Positions 9,861-17,673 of a stretch of DNA of 33,039 nucleotides are shown one piece after another. The notes below the pieces were generated by a model. That model worked only from the letters and a program-made list of their open reading frames with translations. It was not told where the DNA came from and did not search any database. Within the stretch, counting starts at the first letter, position 1. Each line of letters opens with the position of its first letter. A program made the position numbers and the translations under genes. Origin of the DNA: Candidatus Poseidoniaceae archaeon (lineage in GTDB: Archaea; Thermoplasmatota; Poseidoniia; Poseidoniales; Poseidoniaceae); assembly GCA_024958795.1 (NCBI GenBank), contig JANXHP010000114.1, positions 1 to 33,039 of the forward strand, written 5' to 3'.

Positions 9861-9952
9861 CGGCGCCGGAGAATGCTGCCTCGCATCGGCGAAGCTCGCC
9901 CCCAGAATTGGCCTTTGGTCGGGCGAATACCGCCATCGTAGCCACTGGGCGC
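9861..9952. other. GC-rich spacer with consecutive hairpins, possible structured RNA
   Basis: This non-coding stretch is much richer in G and C than the genes around it. Three hairpins can be drawn. In the first, CGCCG (9864-9868) and ATGC (9873-9876) pair with GCAT (9883-9886) and CGGCG (9887-9891), with a four-base bulge. In the second, TCGCCC (9896-9901) pairs with GGGCGA (9921-9926). In the third, CGCC (9931-9934) pairs with GGCG (9948-9951). I do not recognise it as SRP RNA, RNase P RNA or a known riboswitch. Its strand and function are unknown. A TATA-like CCTTTATGCC on the minus strand at about 9975-9984 would start a transcript close to 9950. Confidence 0.35.
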
Positions 9953-9975
9953 ATTATTCTGTTAAACGGACATAG

Positions 9976-9984
9976 GCATAAAGG
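9976..9984 (+). promoter_or_regulatory. Candidate TATA box for the methyltransferase/biotin ligase gene
   Basis: GCATAAAGG lies about 30 bases before the ATG at 10014, the spacing expected for a leaderless archaeal transcript. No ribosome site precedes that ATG, which fits leaderless translation. Confidence 0.3.
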
Positions 9985-10013
9985 CTTCGTTCTATGACCG
10001 CTTCGGCCCTACA

Positions 10014-11498
10014 ATGGCGGATGATGGCCCCTTCGATTTTTCTTGCGCCGAACAAGAAATTGACCGATTAAACAGACCAATGCAATCTATAATTTGGCAT
10101 GCACCAAAAGGAGAATCCTTTACCCTCAGTATTCCACCAACTGTATACCCTCCTAGAGAAGATACAGACCTACTTGCTAAAGCCATTGTTAGGCTCGGTG
10201 CTGGACGAGGAAAAAGATGTCTTGAAATCGGTTGTGGTAGCGGCGCTTTATCTCTTTTGGCCGCTGGCCAAGGATGGAAAGTTAGGGCTTGTGACATCAA
10301 CCCATTTTCAGTAATGGCATCTAGGCATTCTGCAAAAATTGCTGAGATTGATATTGATGTGCGAGAAGGCGGACCAGGACCTATTGTGGATGGTGATATC
10401 AATCAGTGGTCTGGAACAGATCTCCACGATTTAATCATCTGGAACCTGCCTTATTTAGAACTTCCAACTTCAACTGACGATGTCCTTGGGCCACTCGAAG
10501 AAGCTGCGTTGCTTGATACTGATTCAGTAGGACTAATTTCTCGACTGGTGAAATTGATTTCTGCTGGAAAATTAATGACTTCTAACGGAATGACACTGAT
10601 TCTCGTTTCAAACAATCAAAGGGGGCGGGATACCAAGAGAATTTGTCTGCAAAATGGCCTCGCTTGTCGCAAGTTTTCAAGTCAGCAATTTGAAGATGGT
10701 GAGGAATTAACTGTTTATGCTATTTGGCATCCATTTTCATCCTGCATAAATAGTGTATTTGATGAATTAGATTCAACCAACAAAATGTTACTCGATAGAG
10801 GTGGACCAATTGGCACTTCCATTCAAGCAACAACGCAACTTGAAGGGCGAGGTAGACGAGGACGTACATGGTCTAGTGAAACAATTGCATTTGCAGGTTC
10901 TTGGATTGTTCACGATGGTAAAGGAAAGTTAGTTCACTCCGACTTACAATTGGTGGGGGGACTTGCGGTTGTTGATGCGATTAGAGCACTTTCAATGCAT
11001 GAAAAACACGACCGAATAAGACTCAAGTGGCCTAATGATATTTTGTTACAAAATGAAACAGGAGATTGGGCTAAAGTTGCAGGTGCATTGCTTGAGGGAA
11101 GAAGTATTGCTTCTGAGGTAAGAATGGTTTTGGGAATTGGAGTCAATATTTTCTCTGACAAGCCCTTAATTAAGCAAGATTATAAGATTGCAACCATTAA
11201 CCAAAGTTTGAATTTAAACATTGAATTATCCCAGTTTTCTGCAGTGATAAATGCTGCATTATCATCGCTGTTAGAACAGAGAAACGAAATTGCTAATTAT
11301 TCTGCAGATAAACTGCTAGAAATCACTCTAGATGAAATAAATAACACTGTGAGTTCATTGGGTAATCCAAACTATAGAAAAACTAACTGCGAGATAATTA
11401 GACTTAAAGAAAATGGACATTTGGAACTGAGAACTGCTTCTGGAGAAATCATTGAAATTGATGAAGGCGAAGATTTGATTTGGCCCAATTATTGCTAA
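10014..11498 (+). CDS. Fusion of a HemK/PrmC-like methyltransferase and a biotin protein ligase
   Basis: A 494-residue two-domain protein. Residues 40-240 look like an S-adenosylmethionine-dependent methyltransferase of the HemK/PrmC family: TVYPPREDTDLLA, the SAM loop EIGCGSG (71-77), and NLPY (144-147) in place of the usual NPPY. Residues 246-494 are a BirA-type biotin protein ligase: FDELDSTN, the ATP/biotin loop GRGRRGRTW (278-286), KWPND (338-342), AGALLEG, GIGVNIF and a small SH3-like C-terminal domain. There is no DNA-binding domain, so it should be an enzyme only, joining biotin to a carrier lysine. A carrier with EAMKM is encoded at 30530. The methyltransferase target is unknown; family members modify glutamine in release factors. 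Its stop codon directly abuts the stop of the next, opposite-strand gene. Confidence 0.88.
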   Translation: MADDGPFDFSCAEQEIDRLNRPMQSIIWHAPKGESFTLSIPPTVYPPREDTDLLAKAIVRLGAGRGKRCLEIGCGSGALSLLAAGQGWKVRACDINPFSVMASRHSAKIAEIDIDVREGGPGPIVDGDINQWSGTDLHDLIIWNLPYLELPTSTDDVLGPLEEAALLDTDSVGLISRLVKLISAGKLMTSNGMTLILVSNNQRGRDTKRICLQNGLACRKFSSQQFEDGEELTVYAIWHPFSSCINSVFDELDSTNKMLLDRGGPIGTSIQATTQLEGRGRRGRTWSSETIAFAGSWIVHDGKGKLVHSDLQLVGGLAVVDAIRALSMHEKHDRIRLKWPNDILLQNETGDWAKVAGALLEGRSIASEVRMVLGIGVNIFSDKPLIKQDYKIATINQSLNLNIELSQFSAVINAALSSLLEQRNEIANYSADKLLEITLDEINNTVSSLGNPNYRKTNCEIIRLKENGHLELRTASGEIIEIDEGEDLIWPNYC

Positions 11499-12002
11499 TT
11501 AAGATTCTATTTCTGCATCAACAATATCATCATCTGAATGTTCTAATTCCATCTCTTCTTTACGCTTGTACAAGCCGAACATCAAGAGTAATATTCCTAC
11601 AGGATAGACAAGTTTATCCAACATCATTTGTCTATCGATTGAGATCGTCGCTGTAGTAATAGAAGAATCATCTGCCCCATCAACAGAAATTAAGAATGAA
11701 TGGTCTCCACTATCTTCCACTGCAAACAAATATTTTCCCTTTTCTCCTTCCGCCAATACTATTTCTTCAACAACTTTCCCATCTATTGCAATTGTCACAG
11801 TTGTTGCATTTGATGTACTGAATTCCATATTTACTTCATCGCCTTCACTCAAGCTAGTACTCATAGCATGTGAATTATTGTTGCTAATTTTAATTGGTTC
11901 AACCCAAGAATGCATAATGAATGCACCAACTAATATTGAGATAGATACTAGAATGAAAACATCACTCATTTTCATTGCAGGTGCTGTACCTCCGCCGGAC
12001 AT
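11499..12002 (-). CDS. Small membrane protein with an exposed central domain
   Basis: About 167 residues with a hydrophobic helix near each end: one close to the N-terminus (VFILVSISILVGAFIM) and one near the C-terminus (LVYPVGILLLMFGLY), followed by a charged tail rich in Asp and Glu. The middle 90 or so residues are rich in Ser, Thr and Asp and have a beta-sandwich-like pattern (DGKVVEEIVLAEGEKGKYLF, SGDHSFLISVDGAD), probably exposed outside the cell between the two helices. The ATG at 12002 follows GGTGGCG at a suitable distance; an in-frame ATG at 12026 lies further upstream. Family and function are not recognised. It is convergent with the biotin ligase fusion and downstream of the Pop5-like gene. 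Confidence 0.65.
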   Translation of the reverse strand: MSGGGTAPAMKMSDVFILVSISILVGAFIMHSWVEPIKISNNNSHAMSTSLSEGDEVNMEFSTSNATTVTIAIDGKVVEEIVLAEGEKGKYLFAVEDSGDHSFLISVDGADDSSITTATISIDRQMMLDKLVYPVGILLLMFGLYKRKEEMELEHSDDDIVDAEIES

Positions 12003-12055
12003 ATTGTACGCCACCAGCATTGGCATGATGAAGATAGTGATAGAAAATACTGCCT

Positions 12056-12466
12056 TCAGCGCTGAGTTCTCTTGGGCTTAGGTAAATTCAATCTTTGTCT
12101 AATCAAGCGGATTTTTCCACTTGTACTAACGCTCAACATTGAATATTTTGAATAACCAGATTGATTGTCAATCAATTTTCTAAACTCTGATGAGACTTCA
12201 TGTGGAACTTGAATTATCGCGAACCCTTCATCTCCCTGCAACGAATGAGATGGCAATGAATTATCTAAGTTAGTATGTGCCGACTTAGCGACGTCACTGC
12301 TACTATTGAAGAAATCCATGAGTTTCAATTTCTTTTTACATTGCAATAGTTCATGCAATATTGCCAAGGACTTTTCTAACTCGTTACGTGCCTCTACCTG
12401 TGGCGAAACCGCAACTCCAAACCAGCGCCTTTTACCACGCAGAGCCTTAGACAGTTTCTTTGCCAT
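12056..12466 (-). CDS. Probable RNase P protein component 2 (Pop5/Rnp2-like)
   Basis: 136 residues from the ATG at 12466. Two blocks suggest archaeal Pop5: an N-terminal RGKRRWFGVAVSPQ like the family's KRRYI-F start, and a C-terminal GFAIIQVPHEV...MLSVSTSGKIRLIRQRL that resembles the G-I-I-R-V...V-S-G-T-I-K end of the family. The length fits (about 120-145). If correct, it is a protein subunit of RNase P, which removes tRNA 5' leaders. The middle part, with a run of Ser and Asn, is divergent, so the call is tentative. An in-frame TTG at 12493 exists but has no ribosome site. The C-terminus is basic (KPKRTQR). Confidence 0.5.
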   Translation of the reverse strand: MAKKLSKALRGKRRWFGVAVSPQVEARNELEKSLAILHELLQCKKKLKLMDFFNSSSDVAKSAHTNLDNSLPSHSLQGDEGFAIIQVPHEVSSEFRKLIDNQSGYSKYSMLSVSTSGKIRLIRQRLNLPKPKRTQR

Positions 12467-12554
12467 ATATTGAGGCAGAATGCACTCCTTCAATTAGATT
12501 TCATATGGTTTTTCTTGCCATACACTGAAAATAGAAGACCAATTCCCCCTATCT

Positions 12555-14042
12555 GTGGCAGATGAGTTAGAGGCTGACGCTTCCACAGTTGACTCTGAAA
12601 CGAGTAATGAGCATATTGATAATTCCGTTCTTAGTGAACTGGCAAATCAACAGACTTCGATTTGGGGTCTTATCAAAACTTTATTGTCTCCTCAAACACT
12701 ACCACATATTGCTTTAATAGTGATTTTGTCAACTACTTTTTACATTACTGCCAGCATTGACAGTCTGACAACATTTGCTGCAATGTGCTTCGTATCAGTT
12801 ACAATTGGATATGCATTGACAGCACTACTTTCGAATACAGAATTCGTACAAAAGATCACAAAACTTCCGAGTAAGGAGTTGAATGATGTTGCTGAGGGAA
12901 AATCATCAGGCGACCAATTAAGTCGGATGAAACGAATTATTTTCAGTTTTAGAATCTGTATTTTCCCATTAGCGTTATCTGGTCTTGCTATGATAGGGCT
13001 GATGGCACTATTCTCTGATGATGGCGCATTGTCCGCTTTTGAAGGCACAATAACAACAGTACTTGCTTCGTTATTCGTGATTTGGAGTATAATTCAAGGA
13101 CGTTCATTTTCTAATTGGATCGCTTCAATTTCTGCATCCAATATTTCACAGCCGACAGAAAAAAATGGCAATCCTAAGTTTCAAGCAGTAATCCATGGAC
13201 TTGCAATATTATTTATCGCATTCATTGGAGTTTGTATTTTCCACTTATTGCAAGGTGATGAAATAATTCCTGTGAAAATAGCGATTATGAATCTACCATT
13301 TCTATTAGCAGCTATCGGATTACACGCTCTTGCAGTAACTTTGTCATGGAAATCAAGAGTTGACGCTTCTAAAGATGTTGCAATGTCTGCATTTACCTGG
13401 AAATGGACATTGATGGCACAGGCTTTTATCACCTGGCATGCATTGACAATTTGGCGTCAAATAGAGATGGCTCCAAACGGTGCAGAATTACTTATTGAAG
13501 AGGTTCTGCTAATGGTATTTACAGTATTTATGGCGATATGGACTTTGACTTCTAGAGGCATCAATTCCAAATTGCCGTTTTTCAACCAAAACAGTGCTCT
13601 TCCTTGGGGACTCTCATTTGGTTACGCCTATGCTGGTTCAGTTGCAATGTTAACAGTAGCACTCAATGATATTACCAATGTGATGATGGCGGGACACTTG
13701 GTGGTAATATTAACAATATTATGGATGCAACGTTCGGTATTGAAAAAACTTGTAGGAAATAGAGACCGGGATATTGAAATTAGCCGAATCACTGATATTG
13801 CAATTAGTAACAAAGCGGCCGTATTAGAACAGAAATCAAATGAGAGTGAAACACAACAAATTGCTGAAGTGGTTATTGATTCTGAAGAGGAAGTTGATGA
13901 ACTCGTGGAAATCGTTGAAGAAAATTCCCAAAAAATGGAAGGAGATTGGCAAGATGATTCTACAATAGAATGGGGAAAGCAAGTTGAAACAATTAGCGAT
14001 GAAGTAGAATGGGAAAACGATGTGATTGAATTGGATGACTGA
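12555..14042 (+). CDS. Polytopic membrane protein with acidic C-terminal tail, unknown function
   Basis: 495 residues with a GTG start and no clear ribosome site. An acidic N-terminal segment of about 45 residues is followed by about ten hydrophobic helices between residues 50 and 400 (for example IALIVILSTTFYITA, IFPLALSGLAMIGLMALF, GLAILFIAFIGVCIFHLL). A cytoplasmic tail of about 90 residues follows, rich in Glu, Asp and Trp and ending EWENDVIELDD. No transporter signature or catalytic motif was recognised. It ends five bases before the convergent stop of the FtsZ-like gene. Codon use resembles that of the neighbours, so there is no sign of recent transfer. Confidence 0.75.
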   Translation: MADELEADASTVDSETSNEHIDNSVLSELANQQTSIWGLIKTLLSPQTLPHIALIVILSTTFYITASIDSLTTFAAMCFVSVTIGYALTALLSNTEFVQKITKLPSKELNDVAEGKSSGDQLSRMKRIIFSFRICIFPLALSGLAMIGLMALFSDDGALSAFEGTITTVLASLFVIWSIIQGRSFSNWIASISASNISQPTEKNGNPKFQAVIHGLAILFIAFIGVCIFHLLQGDEIIPVKIAIMNLPFLLAAIGLHALAVTLSWKSRVDASKDVAMSAFTWKWTLMAQAFITWHALTIWRQIEMAPNGAELLIEEVLLMVFTVFMAIWTLTSRGINSKLPFFNQNSALPWGLSFGYAYAGSVAMLTVALNDITNVMMAGHLVVILTILWMQRSVLKKLVGNRDRDIEISRITDIAISNKAAVLEQKSNESETQQIAEVVIDSEEEVDELVEIVEENSQKMEGDWQDDSTIEWGKQVETISDEVEWENDVIELDD

Positions 14043-14047
14043 TATGA

Positions 14048-14959
14048 TCATTCAATTCCAGATAACAAAGTTACCACTCTAATCGAGTCGTGTAAATCTT
14101 CACTTACTCTCGCACCCAGAATAACTTGTGCATCAACATCCAATGCAGCAGTAAACAAACTTGCAACAGTTTCAACTTGGCCAATCGTCATTCCTTGGCC
14201 GCCTTCTATTTGGATAAGACACCCTTTTGCACCCCCTACATCTAATTCTGCCAAGGGAGCCATCATAGCAGAATTCAATATTTCTTCAGGTTCATCAGCA
14301 CGTCCAACACCGACTAGCATAGTCGCACCTCCTTCAGCATCAACGATTGCCCTCAAGTCCATTAAATCCAAATTTATTAATCCCATTCGTAGCAAAGTCC
14401 TAACCAATCCATCTACTAAATCTTCTATCCATTCAGCACCCATTTGCCATGCTGTTCCCTTTTCCCTTGCTTGTCTTGCAAGTCTTTCAAGTGATAATTG
14501 AACTGTAATGTGTGCATTATGTTGTAGACGTTCAAGACCTTCCTCTGCTATTTTTGCTCGCGTTTCTTGAACTGGAAATGGTAATGCTGCTACTGAAAGA
14601 ACTACAGCCCCAGATTGCCTTGCTTGTCGAGCAAACTCGTGCCCTGCACCTGTTCCAGAACCACCGCCAAGTCCAACCAATAATACCACTAATTCTACAT
14701 CTTCTAAAATTGTTCTAGCCAAAGGTGCTAGCCCTCTCATTCTTTGTTCAGCCAAAGGAGGTAATGCTGCACAACCTACTGAATCCAATGTATGACCCAA
14801 TCGTAATACATGAGCCGATTCACAGCCAGTTAAACTCGAATCATCTGCATCAATAAGAAGTACATCTGCCCCTCTGTCACACTTTTCATATGCTCTTTTT
14901 GCCCAAGCACAACCTAATCCACCAACTCCGGCAATTAGGATTTGTGAGGCCTCCATCAT
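14048..14959 (-). CDS. Divergent FtsZ/tubulin-family GTPase
   Basis: 303 residues from the ATG at 14959. The N-terminus has the GTP-binding loop GVGGLG (residues 11-16), the tubulin signature loop reads GGGSGTG (98-104; usual FtsZ GGGTGTG), and the T7 loop is INLDLMD with the N-x-D-x-x-D catalytic pattern (N196, D198, D201). After it comes a typical G-ATMLVGVGRA strand. The protein is shorter than most FtsZ and has no C-terminal tail for partner binding. With both the nucleotide site and T7 loop kept, it may polymerise and hydrolyse GTP, perhaps in division or cell shape, but it is clearly not a standard FtsZ1. An upstream in-frame TTG at 14983 is possible. A TPR-protein gene lies 56 bases upstream and is probably co-transcribed. 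Confidence 0.8.
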   Translation of the reverse strand: MMEASQILIAGVGGLGCAWAKRAYEKCDRGADVLLIDADDSSLTGCESAHVLRLGHTLDSVGCAALPPLAEQRMRGLAPLARTILEDVELVVLLVGLGGGSGTGAGHEFARQARQSGAVVLSVAALPFPVQETRAKIAEEGLERLQHNAHITVQLSLERLARQAREKGTAWQMGAEWIEDLVDGLVRTLLRMGLINLDLMDLRAIVDAEGGATMLVGVGRADEPEEILNSAMMAPLAELDVGGAKGCLIQIEGGQGMTIGQVETVASLFTAALDVDAQVILGARVSEDLHDSIRVVTLLSGIE

Positions 14960-15015
14960 CCTAATGGCGGCGTTGAACCTCAATGAACTTTGGCTGTACC
15001 AATATTGTCCGAGTT

Positions 15016-15315
15016 CTACTCAACATAACGCAAATAACGTCTTCTTGCATCTCTTGCCCAAGCATTATCAGGCTCTATTTCTAGAACAATGTCATAATAC
15101 TTTATTGCATTCTCAAATTCTGATAAATGACGCCCGTACAGGTGTCCAAGATTAGATAATACGGGGATGCATTTGTAGTCTTCTTCTAACATTTTTAGCA
15201 ACAATTCTTCAGCAGCACCAAGTGCATTTTTCAGCATCAATTCCTCTGCTTCATCGAGCTGCTCTAATTGCTCATTGCTCAAGTTGTAAATATTATCGAA
15301 TGTATGACTTGACAT
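15016..15315 (-). CDS. Small TPR-repeat protein
   Basis: 99 residues. The second half carries a tetratricopeptide repeat (PVLSNLGHLYGRHLSEFENAIKYYD... with EIEPDNAWARD following), and the first half has a helical segment resembling a partial repeat (AEELMLKNALGAAEELLLKMLEED). Such repeats bind other proteins. The start ATG at 15315 has the ribosome site GGTGAAGG just upstream. It lies directly before the FtsZ-like gene, so it may act with it, but this is inference from position only. Confidence 0.75.
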   Translation of the reverse strand: MSSHTFDNIYNLSNEQLEQLDEAEELMLKNALGAAEELLLKMLEEDYKCIPVLSNLGHLYGRHLSEFENAIKYYDIVLEIEPDNAWARDARRRYLRYVE

Positions 15316-15418
15316 AATCCTTCACCTATCACGGGGATAGGGGACAGTGAATCAAACCTTTCCTAATAATGCTCAATAATGTCAAAAAAAGTGGTAAAAT
15401 TGACATTCTCGGACCGAT

Positions 15419-15427
15419 TATATTTCT
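15419..15427 (+). promoter_or_regulatory. Candidate TATA box of the respiratory operon
   Basis: The 15316-15549 spacer separates divergent transcription units. TTATATTTC here is the best plus-strand TATA-like element; a second, TTTATTC, lies at 15479-15485. No operator or riboswitch was seen in the spacer. Confidence 0.35.
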
Positions 15428-15549
15428 AATAACATACTTTATGTCAACGAGATATCTAAAACGCATTACTGCGGGGCATTTATTCATCATTAATTCAAGC
15501 AATGTTTAAGGGGTCTATCCAAGTCGCTAAGAACATCTTGGGTGTGACT

Positions 15550-16365
15550 ATGCGAGTTGGCTCTTTTTCTATGAGAACTGCACTTCTTCTAGGACTGGTC
15601 GCGCTGTTACTACTTCCAAGCATTGCTACATCATATCACACCGGTATTGGTGGCGAACAAAGCAATGCTGGCGAGACTATTGATGATGTTGCAAAACAGG
15701 GATGTTTATGCCACAATGGTGCTGCAGATAATTCAGTTCAAGTGATCCTTGACAAAGTTCCTTATGCTTGGAACGCTGGTGAGACCTATGAATTCCATTT
15801 ACAACTAATTGGAGGTCCTGAAGGTGGAACTTACACTGCTGGATTCTCAATGCTTACTAGTGCTGGAGAACTTGCTGGAACAGATTTACAGAATTGGAAA
15901 GAAAATTCTACAACGCTCACTCACACCGACGCATCTGCAAGCCAAGATGACCGTTCATGGCTACTAACATGGACTGCACCTGCTGCTGGTGAAGGAAGTG
16001 TTAATTTTTGGATTACTGGCAATTCAGTTTCTGGTGATGGAATCCCTGGTGAAGACGATAAATGGAATCAACTATTATTCGCACTTCCTGAAGGAGATGC
16101 AGATAGTATCGCCATGGGAACAAGAACATTATTCGCCGGTGATGGCAATGTAAGCCCACCTGAACCTGTTTCTCATGGAGTGGACTTACATCACATGGGT
16201 GCTGCACTTAGAGCGCATTGGCTTGGCCTTCTCGGTTTTAGCGCTGTTATCAGTGTAATTATTTTCTCAGGAATATTGCTAAGATATGGTTTCTCAACAT
16301 CATACACTGGACGTAGCAATGTATTGCGACTTCGCTACAAGTTGATGAGAAGAGGTGATCAATGA
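15550..16365 (+). CDS. Exported, membrane-anchored Reeler/choice-of-anchor-like protein with CxCH motif
   Basis: 271 residues from the ATG at 15550, which follows GGTGTGACT; an in-frame ATG at 15502 would add 16 residues. A signal peptide covers about 1-28 (MRTALLLGLVALLLLPSIATS). Next comes YHTGIGG and QGCLCHNG (C52, C54, H55), then a beta-sandwich region of about 150 residues (AGETYEFHLQL, AGFSMLTSAGELA, WLLTWTAPAAGEGSVNFWI) resembling Reeler or choice-of-anchor domains. A C-terminal helix (about 222-245) and a basic tail anchor it, facing outward. Relatives often carry a CxxCH-like motif; this one has CxCH. It opens the Rieske/cytochrome b operon, overlapping the next gene by ATGA, so a role at the outer face of that complex is likely, but heme binding is unproven. 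Confidence 0.7.
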   Translation: MRVGSFSMRTALLLGLVALLLLPSIATSYHTGIGGEQSNAGETIDDVAKQGCLCHNGAADNSVQVILDKVPYAWNAGETYEFHLQLIGGPEGGTYTAGFSMLTSAGELAGTDLQNWKENSTTLTHTDASASQDDRSWLLTWTAPAAGEGSVNFWITGNSVSGDGIPGEDDKWNQLLFALPEGDADSIAMGTRTLFAGDGNVSPPEPVSHGVDLHHMGAALRAHWLGLLGFSAVISVIIFSGILLRYGFSTSYTGRSNVLRLRYKLMRRGDQ

Positions 16366-16808
16366 TGGATGATACAATCACCACATTATTACGAGGTGTT
16401 GCAAAGGGAAGCATCAGCATTGATGATGCACGAACTGCTTTGCAAAACGCTTCTCTAACCGAAGACCAAATGCAAAAAGCAATCGATCATGGTGTTTTCA
16501 ATCCCGCAGAACCGGGCTCAATTATTAGTGCTACATTGGCACCATCAGGCGCATCAAATTTGGTAATGTTTTTCTTCGTATGGGGATTATTTTGGACTTG
16601 TTATTGGTCGTTTTCTATGATGTATGGATTGTTTAAACATTGGGACCAACAACAGTTATCATTCCATCTAGCAATGACACTCACGACCATCACACTGATG
16701 GGAATTATCTATCTTAAGTATGTCCTGCCTGACACTATTATCGTCAAGTATGCTAGAAACAAGTTCGTACCTGAACATCAAAAGGATTGGAAGGAGTACA
16801 ACTGGTGA
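16362..16808 (+). CDS. Two-helix membrane protein of the respiratory operon
   Basis: 148 residues. The first 60 residues are soluble and helical (TTLLRGVAKGSISIDDARTAL), followed by two hydrophobic helices at about 66-87 and 98-118 and a basic C-terminal tail. The ATG overlaps the preceding stop and follows GAGGTGATCA. I do not recognise the family and see no heme- or metal-binding motif. Its place between the CxCH protein and the Rieske protein suggests a small structural or assembly subunit of the complex. Confidence 0.7.
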   Translation: MMDDTITTLLRGVAKGSISIDDARTALQNASLTEDQMQKAIDHGVFNPAEPGSIISATLAPSGASNLVMFFFVWGLFWTCYWSFSMMYGLFKHWDQQQLSFHLAMTLTTITLMGIIYLKYVLPDTIIVKYARNKFVPEHQKDWKEYNW

Positions 16809-16813
16809 TTATT

Positions 16814-17662
16814 ATGTCTCGTGAATATGATCTCAAACCCGCACCAAGTGATGGGAAATCTTCTGCTAATGCAGTTGGTAATTCGTTAATCAATAGACGA
16901 CAATTCCTAAGTTATGGATTCAATACTGCTACGGGAGTATTAGCCGCTTCTTTGGGAGTTCTTGGCTTTGCATCCCTTATTCTACCTCCTGGCGGCAGCG
17001 GTGGTGGAGACCTTGCTGCAAAGTATTGGGCTAAAGGTCGTGAAGATGAAGCATGGTATGGTGCAATGCATGAACAGGTGATGAAGAAGTCGGATTTCGT
17101 TGCTGAAGCTGCTAAGAGTTCAACTGGTACATCAGGAGCTGCTGGTGTATGGAATGGAGTTCCGATTGTAGTCACATATGTTGACCACTCAAAGAATGCA
17201 GGTAGCCCTGTTTCCAATGGTAAAGCGAGATTCCAATTCATGGATGGCTATGATGGAACTGGAAAATATGTCGGTCATTTTGAGGACTTATCTGATGTTG
17301 ATCCAAGATTATTACCTAATGATAATTTGGTAATGATTTTTGCAAGGTGTACACATTTGTGCTGCATTCCGGGGTGGCAATTAGTTTCTAACTCTTATAC
17401 AGAAGATACATGGACTCCTGGTGGAGGCGATGGGGGTGGAACTAAATTGTTCTGTATTTGTCATTCATCTCGTTTTGACCCTACTGCTTTGGAAATGAAT
17501 ACAAATACAAATCGTTCCAACGGTTCTAAATTTAATTATGCTGGAATTCGTAGAGCTGGTGGACCTGCCCCTGTAGGATTACCGATTATTCCAATCGCTA
17601 TGAATGGCGATATCATTGAGGGATTACCAGATTATGTGGATTGGTACACATATTGCGATTGA
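16814..17662 (+). CDS. Rieske [2Fe-2S] protein with Tat-type signal anchor
   Basis: 282 residues from the ATG at 16814, preceded by GGTGATTATT. RRQFL at 28-32 followed by a hydrophobic stretch is a twin-arginine signal, probably uncleaved as a membrane anchor. Cluster box I is CTHLCC (179-184) and box II is CICHSS (214-219). Together they supply the two Cys and two His cluster ligands (C179, H181, C214, H217) and the disulfide pair (C184, C216). Box I normally reads CTHLGC; here the glycine is a third cysteine (C183). A glycine-rich loop TPGGGDGGGT lies just before box II. The protein would accept the first electron from quinol at the Qo site of the cytochrome b encoded next. No cytochrome c1 gene is nearby. 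Confidence 0.92.
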   Translation: MSREYDLKPAPSDGKSSANAVGNSLINRRQFLSYGFNTATGVLAASLGVLGFASLILPPGGSGGGDLAAKYWAKGREDEAWYGAMHEQVMKKSDFVAEAAKSSTGTSGAAGVWNGVPIVVTYVDHSKNAGSPVSNGKARFQFMDGYDGTGKYVGHFEDLSDVDPRLLPNDNLVMIFARCTHLCCIPGWQLVSNSYTEDTWTPGGGDGGGTKLFCICHSSRFDPTALEMNTNTNRSNGSKFNYAGIRRAGGPAPVGLPIIPIAMNGDIIEGLPDYVDWYTYCD

Positions 17663-17673
17663 GGTGAAATGAA

